Source of the DNA: Diphasiastrum complanatum
Taxonomy: Eukaryota; Streptophyta; Lycopodiopsida; Lycopodiales; Lycopodiaceae
Length of the DNA: 64,000 nucleotides
Direction: 5' to 3'
Assembly: GCA_029204225.1 (NCBI GenBank)
Contig: CM055102.1
Span: 1,758,854-1,822,853 of the forward strand
The position numbers and the translations under genes were made by a program. The notes beneath the pieces are model-generated. The model saw only the letters and a list, made by a program, of their open reading frames with translations, made no database searches and was not told where the DNA came from. How positions within the stretch are numbered: the stretch's first letter is position 1; every line of letters begins with the position of its first letter. Positions 23,229 to 33,504 of this stretch are shown here, in pieces.

Positions 23229-24872
23229 CTAGCTTGGTAAATCTAGCTTGATGGAAAACATGATGATCTTGAACTTGAATCCATGGGTGGAATTGGTCTT
23301 TTCTGGTTCAAAATGTGTGAAGATCAACCAATGAGCTTGATGTTGATCTGAAATCACCATATCCATGATCATGCTTCTTTGATGTTGACATCTTTGATGA
23401 ACTTGAGAGCTTTGCACCATCCTAGCATCTTCGAAATTGATTCCTTCCAAATTTCATGTAGATGCTTGACTTTGAGGCTTGCTCCTTCTTCATGTGCATG
23501 CTCCTCCATGAGAAAATAAAGATTTTTTCTTGACTTATTAGGATCACAAAGATCTGACATCATGTTACCATGATCTAGAGAATTAGACTTATCCAAACTG
23601 GCAAGACTATGCATGCTATAATAACAAAGTGTTTGCATCATATCTTCATGCTTGTTTACCATGCTAATCTTAGATCCAATGAGACTAAATACTTCATTAT
23701 GGAGATAAGTGTCTTTAGAAAATGATTCACTTACTCTCATAAAGAGTTTACAATTTGTCTCAATACAATTTTTTCAAACTATGAGTGAACAAATCACTTT
23801 TTCTCTTACATGACTCAAGAGCATACATCTGATGAGATAACCATTTGCTTTCTAATTGATTTAAAATCAATTTCAACCTTTTAAGAACATCATCTATGTT
23901 CTCAAGAGAGACTTCATACTCAACTAGTATGGCTTTACTCCAATTTGGAGATGCAATGATCTCACTAAAGCAAATTGATTTATCAAATGACATAAGAGAA
24001 GTAAGTATGAGATGTATACAACATGAGATATGCTCCTCTTTCCCTTGAAATGTGAGCCACATGGAATCAACCATATTTCTTGACTTTCTTTTTGGAATCA
24101 CAACTTGAGAAGATCTCTCCTCCTCAATCCTTGGCACACTTGAACCTTGAGATGATTCTTTAAGATCCTCTTCATGGTGCTCCTTTTTGATGGAAATCTG
24201 AGACCTTCACGTCTCATAATGATCACAACAACTATGACCACACAATATGCACTTCCTATGATTATCAAAATTAGTTATGCTAGAAACATAAGACCAAAAT
24301 CACCACAACTTGGCATGATTTTTCTAATATTGAAATCAAAAGGCATTTCCAACTCAATAAGGCTAACTACTTGTTTATGGAGATAAGTGTCCACTTTGGA
24401 TGCTTCATTTATTCTCATAAGAAGTTTACAACTTGCCTTTAAGATTGAAAACTTACAATTTTCATCTTTATGATTGAACACATCATTCATGATCTTATTG
24501 AAACCAAAAGATCCTACATTGATATTTTCATTTCCTTGACTTCATAACTAATGTAAGCTTACAAGGAAAACATATTTTGCTATCTTTTAAGGCATCACAC
24601 TCAACTAGTATTGCCTTAATGCACCTATGAGATACAAAAATTTCTTCAAAGCAAAATGGTTCTTCATAAGTTGACATGAGAGCATAAATCAAACTATTTT
24701 CATTTTGTGATTGCTCCTTATTCTTGATTGATTTTTCTTGGATAATAACAATAAGTTTGAACCTGTCCAAAGTTCCCAGCAAAATACTTTCCAAGGACAT
24801 AAAATAAATCCAAGATACTTTCATGAAAGTGACATCTATCTTTGCATCTTGAACCAAACAATGCACTTCCAT
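23229..24872 (-). pseudogene. Degenerate, duplicated Copia-like interior
   Basis: Two units in the same order look like an old tandem duplication. Each has an 'xxFxEIxxSxxxxKAILVEYE'-type stretch (24700-24580: 'CIKAILVECDALKDSKI'; 24000-23930: 'NWSKAILVEYEVSLENI') and a later 'TYLHxxVxSLI' stretch (24390; 23710). The first stretch resembles the integrase-RT linker and RT start of Copia ('EWYKAMLDEYDAL' in Copia-1), and upstream 'LTFQGKEEH' matches 'LTYQGKGQQ'. No RT core or integrase is present. A non-autonomous derivative is likely. Confidence 0.55.
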
Positions 24873-25582
24873 ATAGGTTGTACATATGATTTAATTCAAG
24901 TTCTAGTGGCTAAAAAGGCCAAAAACTAGTTTTCTAGACATATGACACATGGCATCAATCTATTGATTGCATGAGCCACATCCTTTGGTTAGGTGTCATA
25001 TCACATGTGTAGAGGACAGCTCACATGTGTGGAATAAGCTAAAGTAGGCGAATTTTAACTTCTAGAAGATTTCCAAGTAGATCTCCATATAGAAGGAAAA
25101 TGGACCAAAAGTGCTCAAAATAGAAGGTTTTGTCCAAGTGTCAGTTTTGCATGATGAATCATCATATGACAAAGCACCTTCACATGTGGGATCATAGGGA
25201 TGATCAGTACCACGAGCTCCCACTTATTGTATATATAGAGCCACATTTGGCCATAATCAATGTGAGACACCAATCTTGGTTTTGGAAGCAATTTTGAGTG
25301 ATTCTTTCCATTTGTCTACATTTGTTTTGATTGTTTTGAGGTTCTATCAATGTGTACTTGATTTTCAGGTTGGAGTCCGTACTCAAACAGTGTTTCACAC
25401 GTGTGAAACCATAAAGTACACTTACCTTCAATAAATGATTGTTCTTGTTAGGATTTGGTGTCTAGAATTGATCTAGATTGATCTTAATCTGAAGTAGATT
25501 GATAGATCAAGTAATCTGACAACCAATCCCTCTTGAGGATCAGATTAGGATCCACTCTTGGTCCTTTTGTACTTTTTGCACA
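24870..25582 (+). repeat. Inverted LTR copy, right arm
   Basis: Inverted repeat of 22386-23100 with scattered differences. It ends in CACA and contains the perfect 18-bp palindrome GTTTCACACGTGTGAAAC at 25392-25409. The inner 116 bp of the LTR are missing. Confidence 0.85.
25392..25409. promoter_or_regulatory. 18-bp G-box palindrome
   Basis: GTTTCACACGTGTGAAAC is its own reverse complement and extends the palindrome of the Copia-1 and Copia-2 LTRs by two bases per side. Confidence 0.55.
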
Positions 25583-25879
25583 ATTGCTAACGCACAAACA
25601 AGTGACGAATGCTACATTACCACCCAGCCATAGAGGTACTGCCACCTCACCCCCGTGCACTGGAGCTACAGACCAGCATCAGGCAAGCTCGGATCTCATG
25701 TAAGCCATGGTGTCCCATACCACCATGCCTTACCCTCGACCCTTACCTACCTACTTTCTGAGGCCTAGATACTCGTCCTGACCTAACCGCCAGTGGAAGA
25801 GCTCTTCATTCTCTAGGAAAGAATGAATACCCAGCTCATGGAGATCCACCTCTATATACATAGTCCAGGTGGATCATCT
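25583..25879. other. Unassigned, possibly rest of chromovirus LTR
   Basis: No ORF. GC-richer than its surroundings. It runs directly into the chromovirus LTR copy at 25880, and may be the upstream part of that LTR, which is missing from the left copy. This cannot be shown within the window. Confidence 0.35.
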
Positions 25880-26080
25880 CCCTCCATAGGAGTCACGCAT
25901 GACTAACGACACGAGGCACTTGTGCACATTGACGCGGGTCCATAACAACGAGTCATCGCATGCCAATGAGACATTGACATGTGGCACCCAAAAGACCTAT
26001 AGCTCCAATTCAACGTTCTGTCCCATAACTGAGACTGTCACCTCAAATTTCCTGTTGCGTACCCTTATGGGTATGTAACA
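25880..26080 (-). repeat. Second copy of chromovirus LTR end
   Basis: Matches 18693-18893 along its length and ends at the same CA. With the left copy it brackets the chromovirus fragment plus the Copia material. Confidence 0.8.
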
Positions 26081-26600
26081 GTAGGCCACTAACACCCTGA
26101 TTGCAAAATTTTGCGAACAATATCTGTAGAGAAGTGTCCTTCGCACATGCCATCATGTGAAAACATGATTAAATCTAGGATTTCATGCGGTAAAAGACAT
26201 CTTCATAGAATATTGTCTGATCCATGACAGTACAATTGTCCTGCAATTAATTGATAAGGTTGAGTTTTATGAATCAATTGTCTCTTCTGTACTTTTGTCA
26301 AGGAGTCATTCGGTTGTCCTAGCATCAGATACTCAACAATATCCGCTGCCCATTCCGGTACTGCTTCAACATAGAATAATGCAGTATCTGGAAGTTCATC
26401 ATCCACTTCAGTATTAACTGGTGCGAATTTGATTCGTGAAACATGATCGGCTAGATAATGTTGCTCACAATTCAAAAGTCAAATTCAGTCAATAACAATA
26501 ACCATTTTGCAATACGTCCAGTATTACACGTCTTGTTTACCAAGTAAAGTAACGGTTGATGATCCATATGAAATGCAAAGTGCGTTTCCATGCGGTTGTG
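26081..26600 (-). pseudogene. Gypsy RNase H to integrase N-terminus fragment
   Basis: The minus strand encodes 'FHMDHQPLLYLVNKTCNTGR' (RNase H end), then 'YLADHVSRIK', 'DTALFYVEAVPEWAADIVEY' and 'QPYQLIAGQLYCHGSDNIL', each with a close partner at 30.3-30.7 kb. It is a second, separate copy of that family. It stops at 26600 where ORF3-like sequence begins on the other strand. Confidence 0.8.
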
Positions 26601-27818
26601 ACAAACTCCGATTTCTATTGTCGCTACCTCTCTTCTTGTTCCATCCACATCTATTTCTGTCTCCATCCCCATTTCTTCTGCTGATACCACTCCTACTTCT
26701 CTTCCAATGTCCACTACTCCATCCATTACCATCGCATCCTCCATCACTCTTGCCACCACTGTTGCTCCTCTCACATTCAATCCTTCTGATTCACAACTGT
26801 CCCCTGACACTCTGGCATGGATGCAAGTTATCAATTTTTCACCCCCACGCCAGACACTTTTTGCTCCATCCTCACCTTCTTCCATACTCCACACCACCCT
26901 CCAGTTTCCCTCTGTTTCTCCCATCCTCTCGTTCGGACAAACCGTCCTCACCCCTGTTTCCACAGTTATTTCTCAAACCCCACTTGCTTCGCCAACAAAG
27001 GTTGCCGAGGGCAACCAACCATTGCCTGATGACGCATATGTCCAAACAATGTTTGTACCATTGCCAGATCGGGCTGATCCTACTGCCCCAGATGGCATCA
27101 ACTCCAATGAGAACCTGATAGAAGATAATGATGACGAGATTCCACCAGTCGTCGGGGCCAATAAAACACAAGCCCCTGCCAGTGGTAGTGTATCGGCTGC
27201 TCCCACGGACCTAACGACGGTGTACCAAACTTTGGAAAAATGCATCCTGGATGCGGTTGTGGCCAAAGCTATTCTGGAAAGTAGGGTACTACACTTGGCA
27301 ACAAATAATACACAGCTGCGAGCAGACCTCACCAAGCTACAGCAAGAGTTGATTTTGGCTCAGCAACACGAACAAGCAGGGCACCAGGAGATTGCCAAGC
27401 TGTAGCAAAAGGAGGAGGGCCTCAACAAATATATCCAAAGCCTCTCCAATGCGCTAATTGAGGCCTCCACGAAGGTGCGGGAGCTTCAAGCTGAAGCGTT
27501 CCAATGGCTTGCCCCCATCCAGGCGCAATTTACCCTTTTGGAAGCAGAAAATACACGCCTGAGGATGGAGGTCAAAGCCCTACAAGATGAAAAGCTCTTC
27601 TGGTTAGCTCAACCTGTACCGGACTCAAGGCCGCTTTCTCAATCAGAGATGAATCTTCTACAGCGTCAGGTGCAGGTTTATAGCCAAACCTTAAACAGCT
27701 ACCAGGCAGAGTTCAACAAGTATCGGACAAGCGCAACACATGAGCTTGCCCAGGCCAAACAAGCCCTCAAGGCGTGCCAAAAATTTGTGGACTCGAAGGC
27801 CCAGCCCACCCCCGTGGT
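26601..27818 (+). pseudogene. ORF3 copy 3: linker and coiled coil
   Basis: The plus frame from 26707 reads a Thr/Ser/Pro-rich linker ('PSITIASSITLATT', 'LSPDTLAWMQVINFSPP') nearly identical to 58.8-59.1 kb. An acidic stretch ('NENLIEDNDDEIPPV') comes next, then a heptad-rich coiled coil ('ESRVLHLATNNTQLRADLTK', 'LLEAENTRLRMEVKALQ') to about 27800. One TAG at 27403 (CAG in the copy at 59.5 kb) breaks a frame otherwise open to 27888. Its last 20 or so residues are LTR sequence, not ORF3. The N-terminal piece of an ORF3 lies just to the right on the opposite strand. Confidence 0.7.
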
Positions 27819-27960
27819 AAATGAGAAGGAGGAAACTCTACCATTTTTGGAAGAGAAGCATCCTCATTTGCTATTCACTACCTGCTAATGCTCTTGATTG
27901 TGTTTCCCATTGCTTTCTATTTTCATGTTTATTGCTTGCCATAGTGAATGCTTTTTCATT
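27819..27960 (+). repeat. LTR fragment, plus orientation
   Basis: 'ggaggaaactc' through 'catagtgaatgc' matches the middle of the LTR at 61.32-61.46 kb. It is wedged between the coiled-coil part and an inverted N-terminal part of ORF3. Confidence 0.75.
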
Positions 27961-28100
27961 GCTTCAAGGAGTGGGCCGGCTGTTTGCAACCATGGTTGGA
28001 TCGGAGTGTCAGAGGGTAGAGGCCAAATCTACGTGGCCTCGGAAATGTCACGCTGGATCACATGTTTGGTGCCAGAGTCTTCAGAAGATGAGGAGGCCAT
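27961..28100 (-). pseudogene. ORF3 copy 3, N-terminal remnant
   Basis: From the ATG at 28100 the minus strand reads 'MASSSSEDSGTKHVIQRDIS', then 'PSDTPIQPWLQTAGPLLEAM', aligned with the start of copy 2 ('TIHHVVPSATD', 'PLLTTMGIHE'). One TAG lies inside and only about 47 codons remain. It is downstream of, and co-oriented with, the integrase ending at 29318. Confidence 0.6.
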
Positions 28101-28320
28101 GTTAGCAATGATAATTAGTGGTCGAAAAAGTCGAAAAAGTAAAACTAATGGTGGAAATTGGAAAAAGATGTGGAAACAGTAGAAAACTGAGAATAATGAG
28201 TGTTGGATGACAATGATTGTAGTTCAGAGCGCAGATCGGTATTTAATATGAGAAGATGACAGCTGGTAGGAAGTCTGGTTGAAAACAAAAAACTTGGTAT
28301 TTTTAGTGGAAATTTCGGCA

Positions 28321-28369
28321 GAGCTTCGCTAGCAAAGGTGACAAATGAATCGAATTCAGCCCTTATATA
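28321..28369 (-). promoter_or_regulatory. Conserved block and TATA box upstream of ORF3 copy 3
   Basis: The plus-strand block GAGCTTCGCTAGCAAAGGTG (28321-28340), continuing 'AATGAATCGAATTCA', matches 18131-18167. The minus strand reads TATATAAGG at 28361-28369, about 260 bp before the ORF3 start. Confidence 0.5.
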
Positions 28370-29317
28370 GCGGAATTTAGAGTGCGTATTAGATGAAATT
28401 CACTTTCCCTTGTTTAGTTCCACCCAAATTTTGACAGGCACCTTTTTCACAAAATTCTAAGACCTCATGGAAGTCTGCGAGAGTTCAGAAGGTGATTTGA
28501 CTGCCATGCGAAGGTTCTACGAGGGTTCAGGCTGTCTGCAAGGGTTCAACTCTTGCAGGAAGTGATCTCTCGCACAACTTGTTTCTATTATTGGATTTTC
28601 AAGATCAGACCATGTAGGCAGGCTAATTTCACTGCTCTGATTTCATTTAGGCACCTTGCAAGAGTTGGTAAGTTGATCTTGATGCTCTGCGAGGGTTCTG
28701 AAAATTTTGCTTCTGGGAACTCTCCATACACTAAAAAATGATGATTCCTCCATCAAGAACTCTCACAGAGATTTTCATGGATGCATCTAGGTCAGATCTG
28801 GTGATTGTCCAATTTTCAAGAGCTATCTCCCAAGGGATCTCAAAAAATCATGAAAAAAGTGCTCCTTAAGAGTGTTTTTTGATGAGATCTTGAGATTTTC
28901 TGATTTTTAACTTTTGTAAACTGGTAATCAACTTCATCCAAGCTTGATCTGACTGTTGGTAGTGCTCTGGAAGTTTTGATGGATTCTTGGTAGTAGATCC
29001 CTCAGTCAATCTGATGATCTGCTTCCTTTTTGACCCTATCAGGATCTGGATCCTCCTTGGATTCTGATAGATTTCTCCGATCTTGCCAAATCTAGCTGAA
29101 TCTTGATGGATTTAGCTTGATTTGGCTTGATCTCCTTAGATCTAGCGGTGATGGTTGAGAAAATTAGCTTTTTGTAACGTGCCACCCCCAATCTAGATCT
29201 GTCTTACTATGGTGGCCAGTACTTGTGCAACCGGCTACCGTTGATGGGTGTGTCAAAGGCCGTCCCATCAAGCTGTTCTAAGTTCACGGACCCATGATTA
29301 AAAATTTCCTTGATCCT
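28370..29317 (-). other. Spacer between Gypsy integrase and ORF3
   Basis: No ORF. From 28460 to 28700 there are repeated GCGAGGGTT, GCGAGAGTT and AACTCTTGC motifs in both orientations, then AT-rich sequence with 'gatctagcttgatt' repeats to 29160. A GC-richer piece (29170-29317) may be decayed 3' pol. Confidence 0.5.
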
Positions 29318-30556
29318 TTAAGGACCTCCGCCCGTGAATTTTAACTTCCCCTTGATCGCCTTGGTTTTATACATCAAGACCAGATCTCCTGAACAAAAAT
29401 CCTTCTTTTGTAATCTGTGATCATGCCAAGCTTTGCATCTTTCCTTTTCAGCTGCCAGTGCATGCACAGCTAGTAAGCGTGTTTCACAGAGTTTATGCAG
29501 AGCTTCGTGGCATAGCTGTAGAGATTTGGACTCATTAAGACGTTGCACGGTGGCAATCCTTATTGAAGGAATTAAAAACTCTATTGGCATCACAGCATCC
29601 TGACCATATACCAATTGGAAGGATGTTTGATCAATGCTCTCTTTATATGTTGTCCTGAATGCCCACAGTGCAACATGCAACTTGTGTTCCCAATCTGATC
29701 TGCTAGCTTCAACTGTTTTTGTGAGCACGCTACACAGGTTCTTATTGGATGATTCTGCTTGTGCATTACCACGAGGATAATAAGGCGTACTGGTTCTGTG
29801 GATCACGAAGAATTCGTCCAAGAGGACCTTGATGGTCTCGTTGATGAAATGGCTTCTGCGATTACTGACTAGTTCCACCGGGCACCCGAAGCGCACAATG
29901 ATATTTTCATAAAGGAACTTGGCAGTGGCCCTAGCATCAGCTACTCTTACTGCCTTGGCTTCGACCCATTTGGTGAGGTAATCTGTGGCTACGATTATGT
30001 ATCGAGTCTGGGAACTCCTTGCTGCAGGGTGATTTGGACCAATATAATCCAATCCCCATTTTTCGAATGGTGCTTTGGCTTAGACTGGGTGCAGTAGATC
30101 ATAGTTCAATCTCGTTGGTCTCCTTGCCCTTTGGCACACATCGCACTTTTTCAAGTATTCCTTTGTGTCTTTATGAATCGTTGGCCACCAACATCCTGAT
30201 TGCAGGATCTTGTGAACTGTAATGTCAGATGCAAAATGACCTCCACCCATGCCTTTATGTGAAAGCGAAATGATCTGGGTGGTCTCATGAGGAAGAATAC
30301 ACCGCCGAAGAATTCCGTCTGGACCTCTTTGGTACAACTGGCCGGCAATCAGCTGATAAGGTCTAGCCTTCAAGATCAATTTTCGTTGTTCCACCTTTGG
30401 TAGTGATTTGTCTGGTTGGCCCCGCATTAGATTGTCAACAATGTCGGCAGCCCATTCTGGTACTGTATCCACATAAAATAAGGCAGCATCTGCCAGCTCA
30501 TCATCGGGTTGGGTTGCAATCTCCTTTCCCTTGATTCGTGACACATGATCTGCCAT
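29318..30556 (-). pseudogene. Gypsy-2 integrase
   Basis: The N-terminal part has 'MADHVSRIKGKEIATQPDDE' and an intact HHCC domain ('KGMGGGHFASDITVHKILQS', KKCDVCQRARRPTR). The core starts 'MDYIGPNHPAARSSQTRYII'. At the second catalytic position the frame reads VSNRRSHFINE where the family has SDRG, so Asp is Asn. The third is kept in YPRGNAQAESSNK. The C-terminal GPY-like end stops at 29318 with no chromodomain. One stop (30080) lies between the HHCC and core parts. The lost Asp makes it inactive. Confidence 0.88.
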
Positions 30557-30562
30557 GTAGTG

Positions 30563-31030
30563 TTATTTTCCCTTGCGAACTACTATCCGAAAATCAAATT
30601 CCAACAACAAAAGGAGCCATCTGGTGATTCTCCCGGTGTTGCAAGTTTTATTAACGAGATATAGCAGGGGCTGATGGTCCGTATAAAAAGCAAAATGTGT
30701 GGCCATCAAATAGTGTCGAAACTTCTTAACCGCATAGTTCATTGCCAGTGCTTCCCGCTCTCTGGTTGAATAATTCATTTCGGTATCACTGAGCTGTCGG
30801 CTTGCAAATCGGATTGGAAAATCCTTTTTGTGTTCACCTGGCTAGGTTAAGACTGCTCCAACTGCATACTTCGATGCGGCCGTATGCACGTGGAACTCAA
30901 TGGACCAATTGGGTGGTCGTAAAATTGGTGCTGAGACCAATGCATCCTTAATCTTTTGGAAAGCCTTTAGAGCTTCCTCATTCCAATGTGGATTCGTTGT
31001 GAGCTTGCAAAATCAAGAATGAAGATCCTA
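30563..31030 (-). pseudogene. Gypsy-2 RNase H
   Basis: 'PNWSIEFHVHTAASKYAVGA' near 30900, then 'STREREALAMNYAVKKFRHY', 'FYTDHQPLLYLVNKTCNTGR' and 'WLLLLLEFDFRIVVRKGK'. Stops at 30842 and between RNase H and integrase. The sequence is closely related to the fragments at 26.5 kb and 7.5 kb. Confidence 0.85.
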
Positions 31031-31036
31031 TAATAG

Positions 31037-31822
31037 TTAGCATGACCCATGAAAATGTAGAGCTCGCAAAATTGTCCCCGGTGGTGGTAGATCAACAATG
31101 ATCCTGATCTTTGATAGATCTGTGGCGATCCTGTGTCTTGACACTATATGGCTGAGTATCAAGCCATGTGTCACCCAGAATTGACATTTTTCCGGATTCA
31201 GGAAGATCTGGTATTCGCGGCATTTTTGTAACACCTTCTCCAAATTGGATAAGTGTTCTGAATTTGGTCCATGCACGCACAGATCGTCCAAGAAAATTTC
31301 CAGAAACTTTTGCTGATAATCTTTGAATGTCGCCTGCATGACTCGTTGGAAAGTGCTTGGGGCATTGCAAAGTCCGAATGGCATCACTTTATAGGCATAG
31401 GTTCTCCATTCCGTGGCGAATGTTGTCTTGTGCTAGTCCTGGGGGGCTATTTTCACCTGGTTGTAGCCACTGAAGCCTTCCAAAAAATTGTAGGCTTCGT
31501 CATCAGCTACTCAATCGAGGACACTTTCCGTAAATGGTAAAGGAATATGGTCCTTTTTGGTGACTGCATTAAGCGCCTTCAGATTCACACAGATATGCAT
31601 TTTGCCATTCTTCTTGGGTACTATAACTATCAACGACACCCATTCCGTGTGCTCGATTTCATAAATAAAATCTGCATCCATAAGTTTCTGCAACTCTTGC
31701 TTGATCAATTCTGTATAATTCGGGTTGCAGTGGTAGTAACGGCTTACCTTGGGGACTGCTCCGTCCACCAAAGGTATGGTGTGTTGGACTATTGTTGGCG
31801 GAATCACTATAGCTCCAAGCAA
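31037..31822 (-). pseudogene. Gypsy-2 reverse transcriptase
   Basis: 'IVIVPKKNGKMHICVNLKAL', 'FLEGFSGYNQVKIAPQD', 'YAYKVMPFGLCNAPSTFQRV' and the catalytic FLDDLCVHG near 31265. Then 'NLEKVLQKCREYQIFLNPEK'. Stops at about 31511 and 31440 and a frameshift near 31050 break it. Domain order with RNase H and integrase downstream confirms Gypsy. Confidence 0.88.
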
Positions 31823-33495
31823 AATAGTCTTTATATTCCACCAACAAGGATCGTAGTCTCTTGAACTGCGTAAGTGTTAACTGCTCTCCCACATGCACTA
31901 TCCTTTCTTCTTCTCCTAGTTCCATAAGATTCATCGGCTGTGTTCGTGCAGGTCCCTCGAAGACTTGTTCCGCTTGTGCCTGACTTTGATCAGGTTCTTG
32001 TTGGGCTTGCGACATCATGATTACCATGTCGTCCAATGTATAATTCTTGAAAGTATCACGCATCTCATGAACTGGAGCTCGTCGAGATTTCTCTTTCAGC
32101 ATATTGATCTTGGCCTGACTGGTCATTTTTTTATTTTCTGTCACCTGTGTAGAAGATGACATTGTATCTGAGTCCAACTTGATTGACTTCAAGGTATCCA
32201 ACACCTTCTTTTTGCCCTTTTTTTGTCATTTTGGTGGGTTCATCCCTGTTGTCTTTCTTTGGGACTGCTATGACATTCGCCTCATGGTTGTGAATATCAA
32301 TGTCTACTGTAGCTATTGCCTCTTTGGGTAGGTCACTCCATCGGATCACCTAGTTGTAGCATTGCTTCAACTGATTCTTCTTATTTGCAGGTGCCTTGGG
32401 TGGATCGATCCTTCAGACTTTCGCCATAGCAGACCTTTGTAGTGGTTGAGCTGGTACCTTCTTGGTTCCGTAATGATATGGGTCCATGTGGTGTAGGACT
32501 TGTTCATCAGTCAGCTCAATCTCCTTATTATAAGTTAGAGCATGTTGCCAAGGGACTAGATCATCATCCACTGGGTTCTCAATCGGCTCCGCTGACAGCC
32601 ATGCTACATTTATCATATTCACCCCAAATGTAATTGTTGTGTCCGTAGTGTAACATTTGGGTGAAGATGTATTCGGTTCTGGATCTGATTCATATTGACA
32701 TGTCTAGCAGTCAATAGTTGCTAATGCATCCGTCCATCTCATGACATCCATCTCTGAATGATAGTGACCTCTCTTGGCTGGCCTTGGGTGGTCAATCGTA
32801 TGATCTGTCGTGGATGATCCGTCATGAGCTTTGGGTGCAATAGGTTTCACCGCCCATGTGGTTGGATCTACCTTTACAGCCTGTTCTCTGTTCTTGAAGG
32901 TGAGTTTCCCTGTACCCCAGTTGTGTACTACTTACGCAACTCTCAACCATGGTCTTCCCAACAAGACACGGTATGCAGATGGAGATTTAGGTTTATCCAT
33001 GACTACAAAAGTAATGACATACTGCATGCCTGCTATCTTTACAGGAATATCAACAACTACACCTTTTGGTTTCACACAGGATTGATCTGCTAGCTTGATG
33101 GCGAATCTGGCTGGCTTCAATCCTTGTAATTCCCATTTTTCGTACAAAGTAGTGGAGATCAGATTGACACCCAATCCTCCATCTACCACTACCGCCTCGT
33201 CCTCGTATCTCTTGTGTTTGATTGGCAAAGTGATGTTGTGTTCCTCACTTTCCCATGTTGCTCCGATGTGGAGGACATTACTTGTTTCATCATAGCCCAC
33301 ACAATAGATGGGCTCAGGCGCTACTGGCTCCTCATCCGCTTTGGCCCATTCAGCTAAAAGGCTTTTCGCTTGTGGTGCAATCTGTAGTAGTTCTCTAAGG
33401 GGTAAATTAATGTGGCTTGACAGAAAGAGTGTGAGCCTTTCAGTGCGTGGTTCCTCAGGCTCCACCACGTGAAAAGGTGGTTCATGTTGGTGCAA
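31659..33495 (-). pseudogene. Gypsy-2 protease and pol linker
   Basis: The protease has VVVDGGLGVNLIS (Leu replaces Ser in DGGS, so activity is doubtful), 'KLADQSCVKPKGVVVDIPVK' and 'AYRVLLGRPWLRVA', with a stop at 32932. Then come 'MNMINVAWLSAEPIENPVDD' and 'TDEQVLHHMDPYHYG', matching Gypsy-1 at 5.7-5.85 kb, a decayed Lys-rich linker, and 'TFKNYTLDDMVIMM' leading into RT. Several stops and frame changes. Confidence 0.82.
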
Positions 33496-33504
33496 CCGAT
33501 CATT

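Larger units (their letters stand above)
22386..25582 (-). mobile_element. Copia-derived element with inverted LTRs
   Basis: The left arm is a complete 831-bp LTR (22386-23216, TG...CA) followed by a CTCCTC tract, the complement of a polypurine tract, as expected for a minus-strand Copia. The right arm (24870-25582) repeats its outer 713 bp in inverted, not direct, orientation. The 1.65-kb interior encodes only degenerate Copia-like fragments on the minus strand. No primer-binding site and no matching target duplication (flanks gtcta and attgc). Rearrangement or autointegration could give this. Confidence 0.75.

Noticed and set aside
26472-27171. Minus-strand Gly/Val-rich frames opposite ORF3 copy 3 and copy 4 (58554-59009)
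   Set aside because: They are antisense shadows of the Thr/Ser/Pro-rich linker and show no family features, apart from the true RNase H end at 26.5-26.6 kb.
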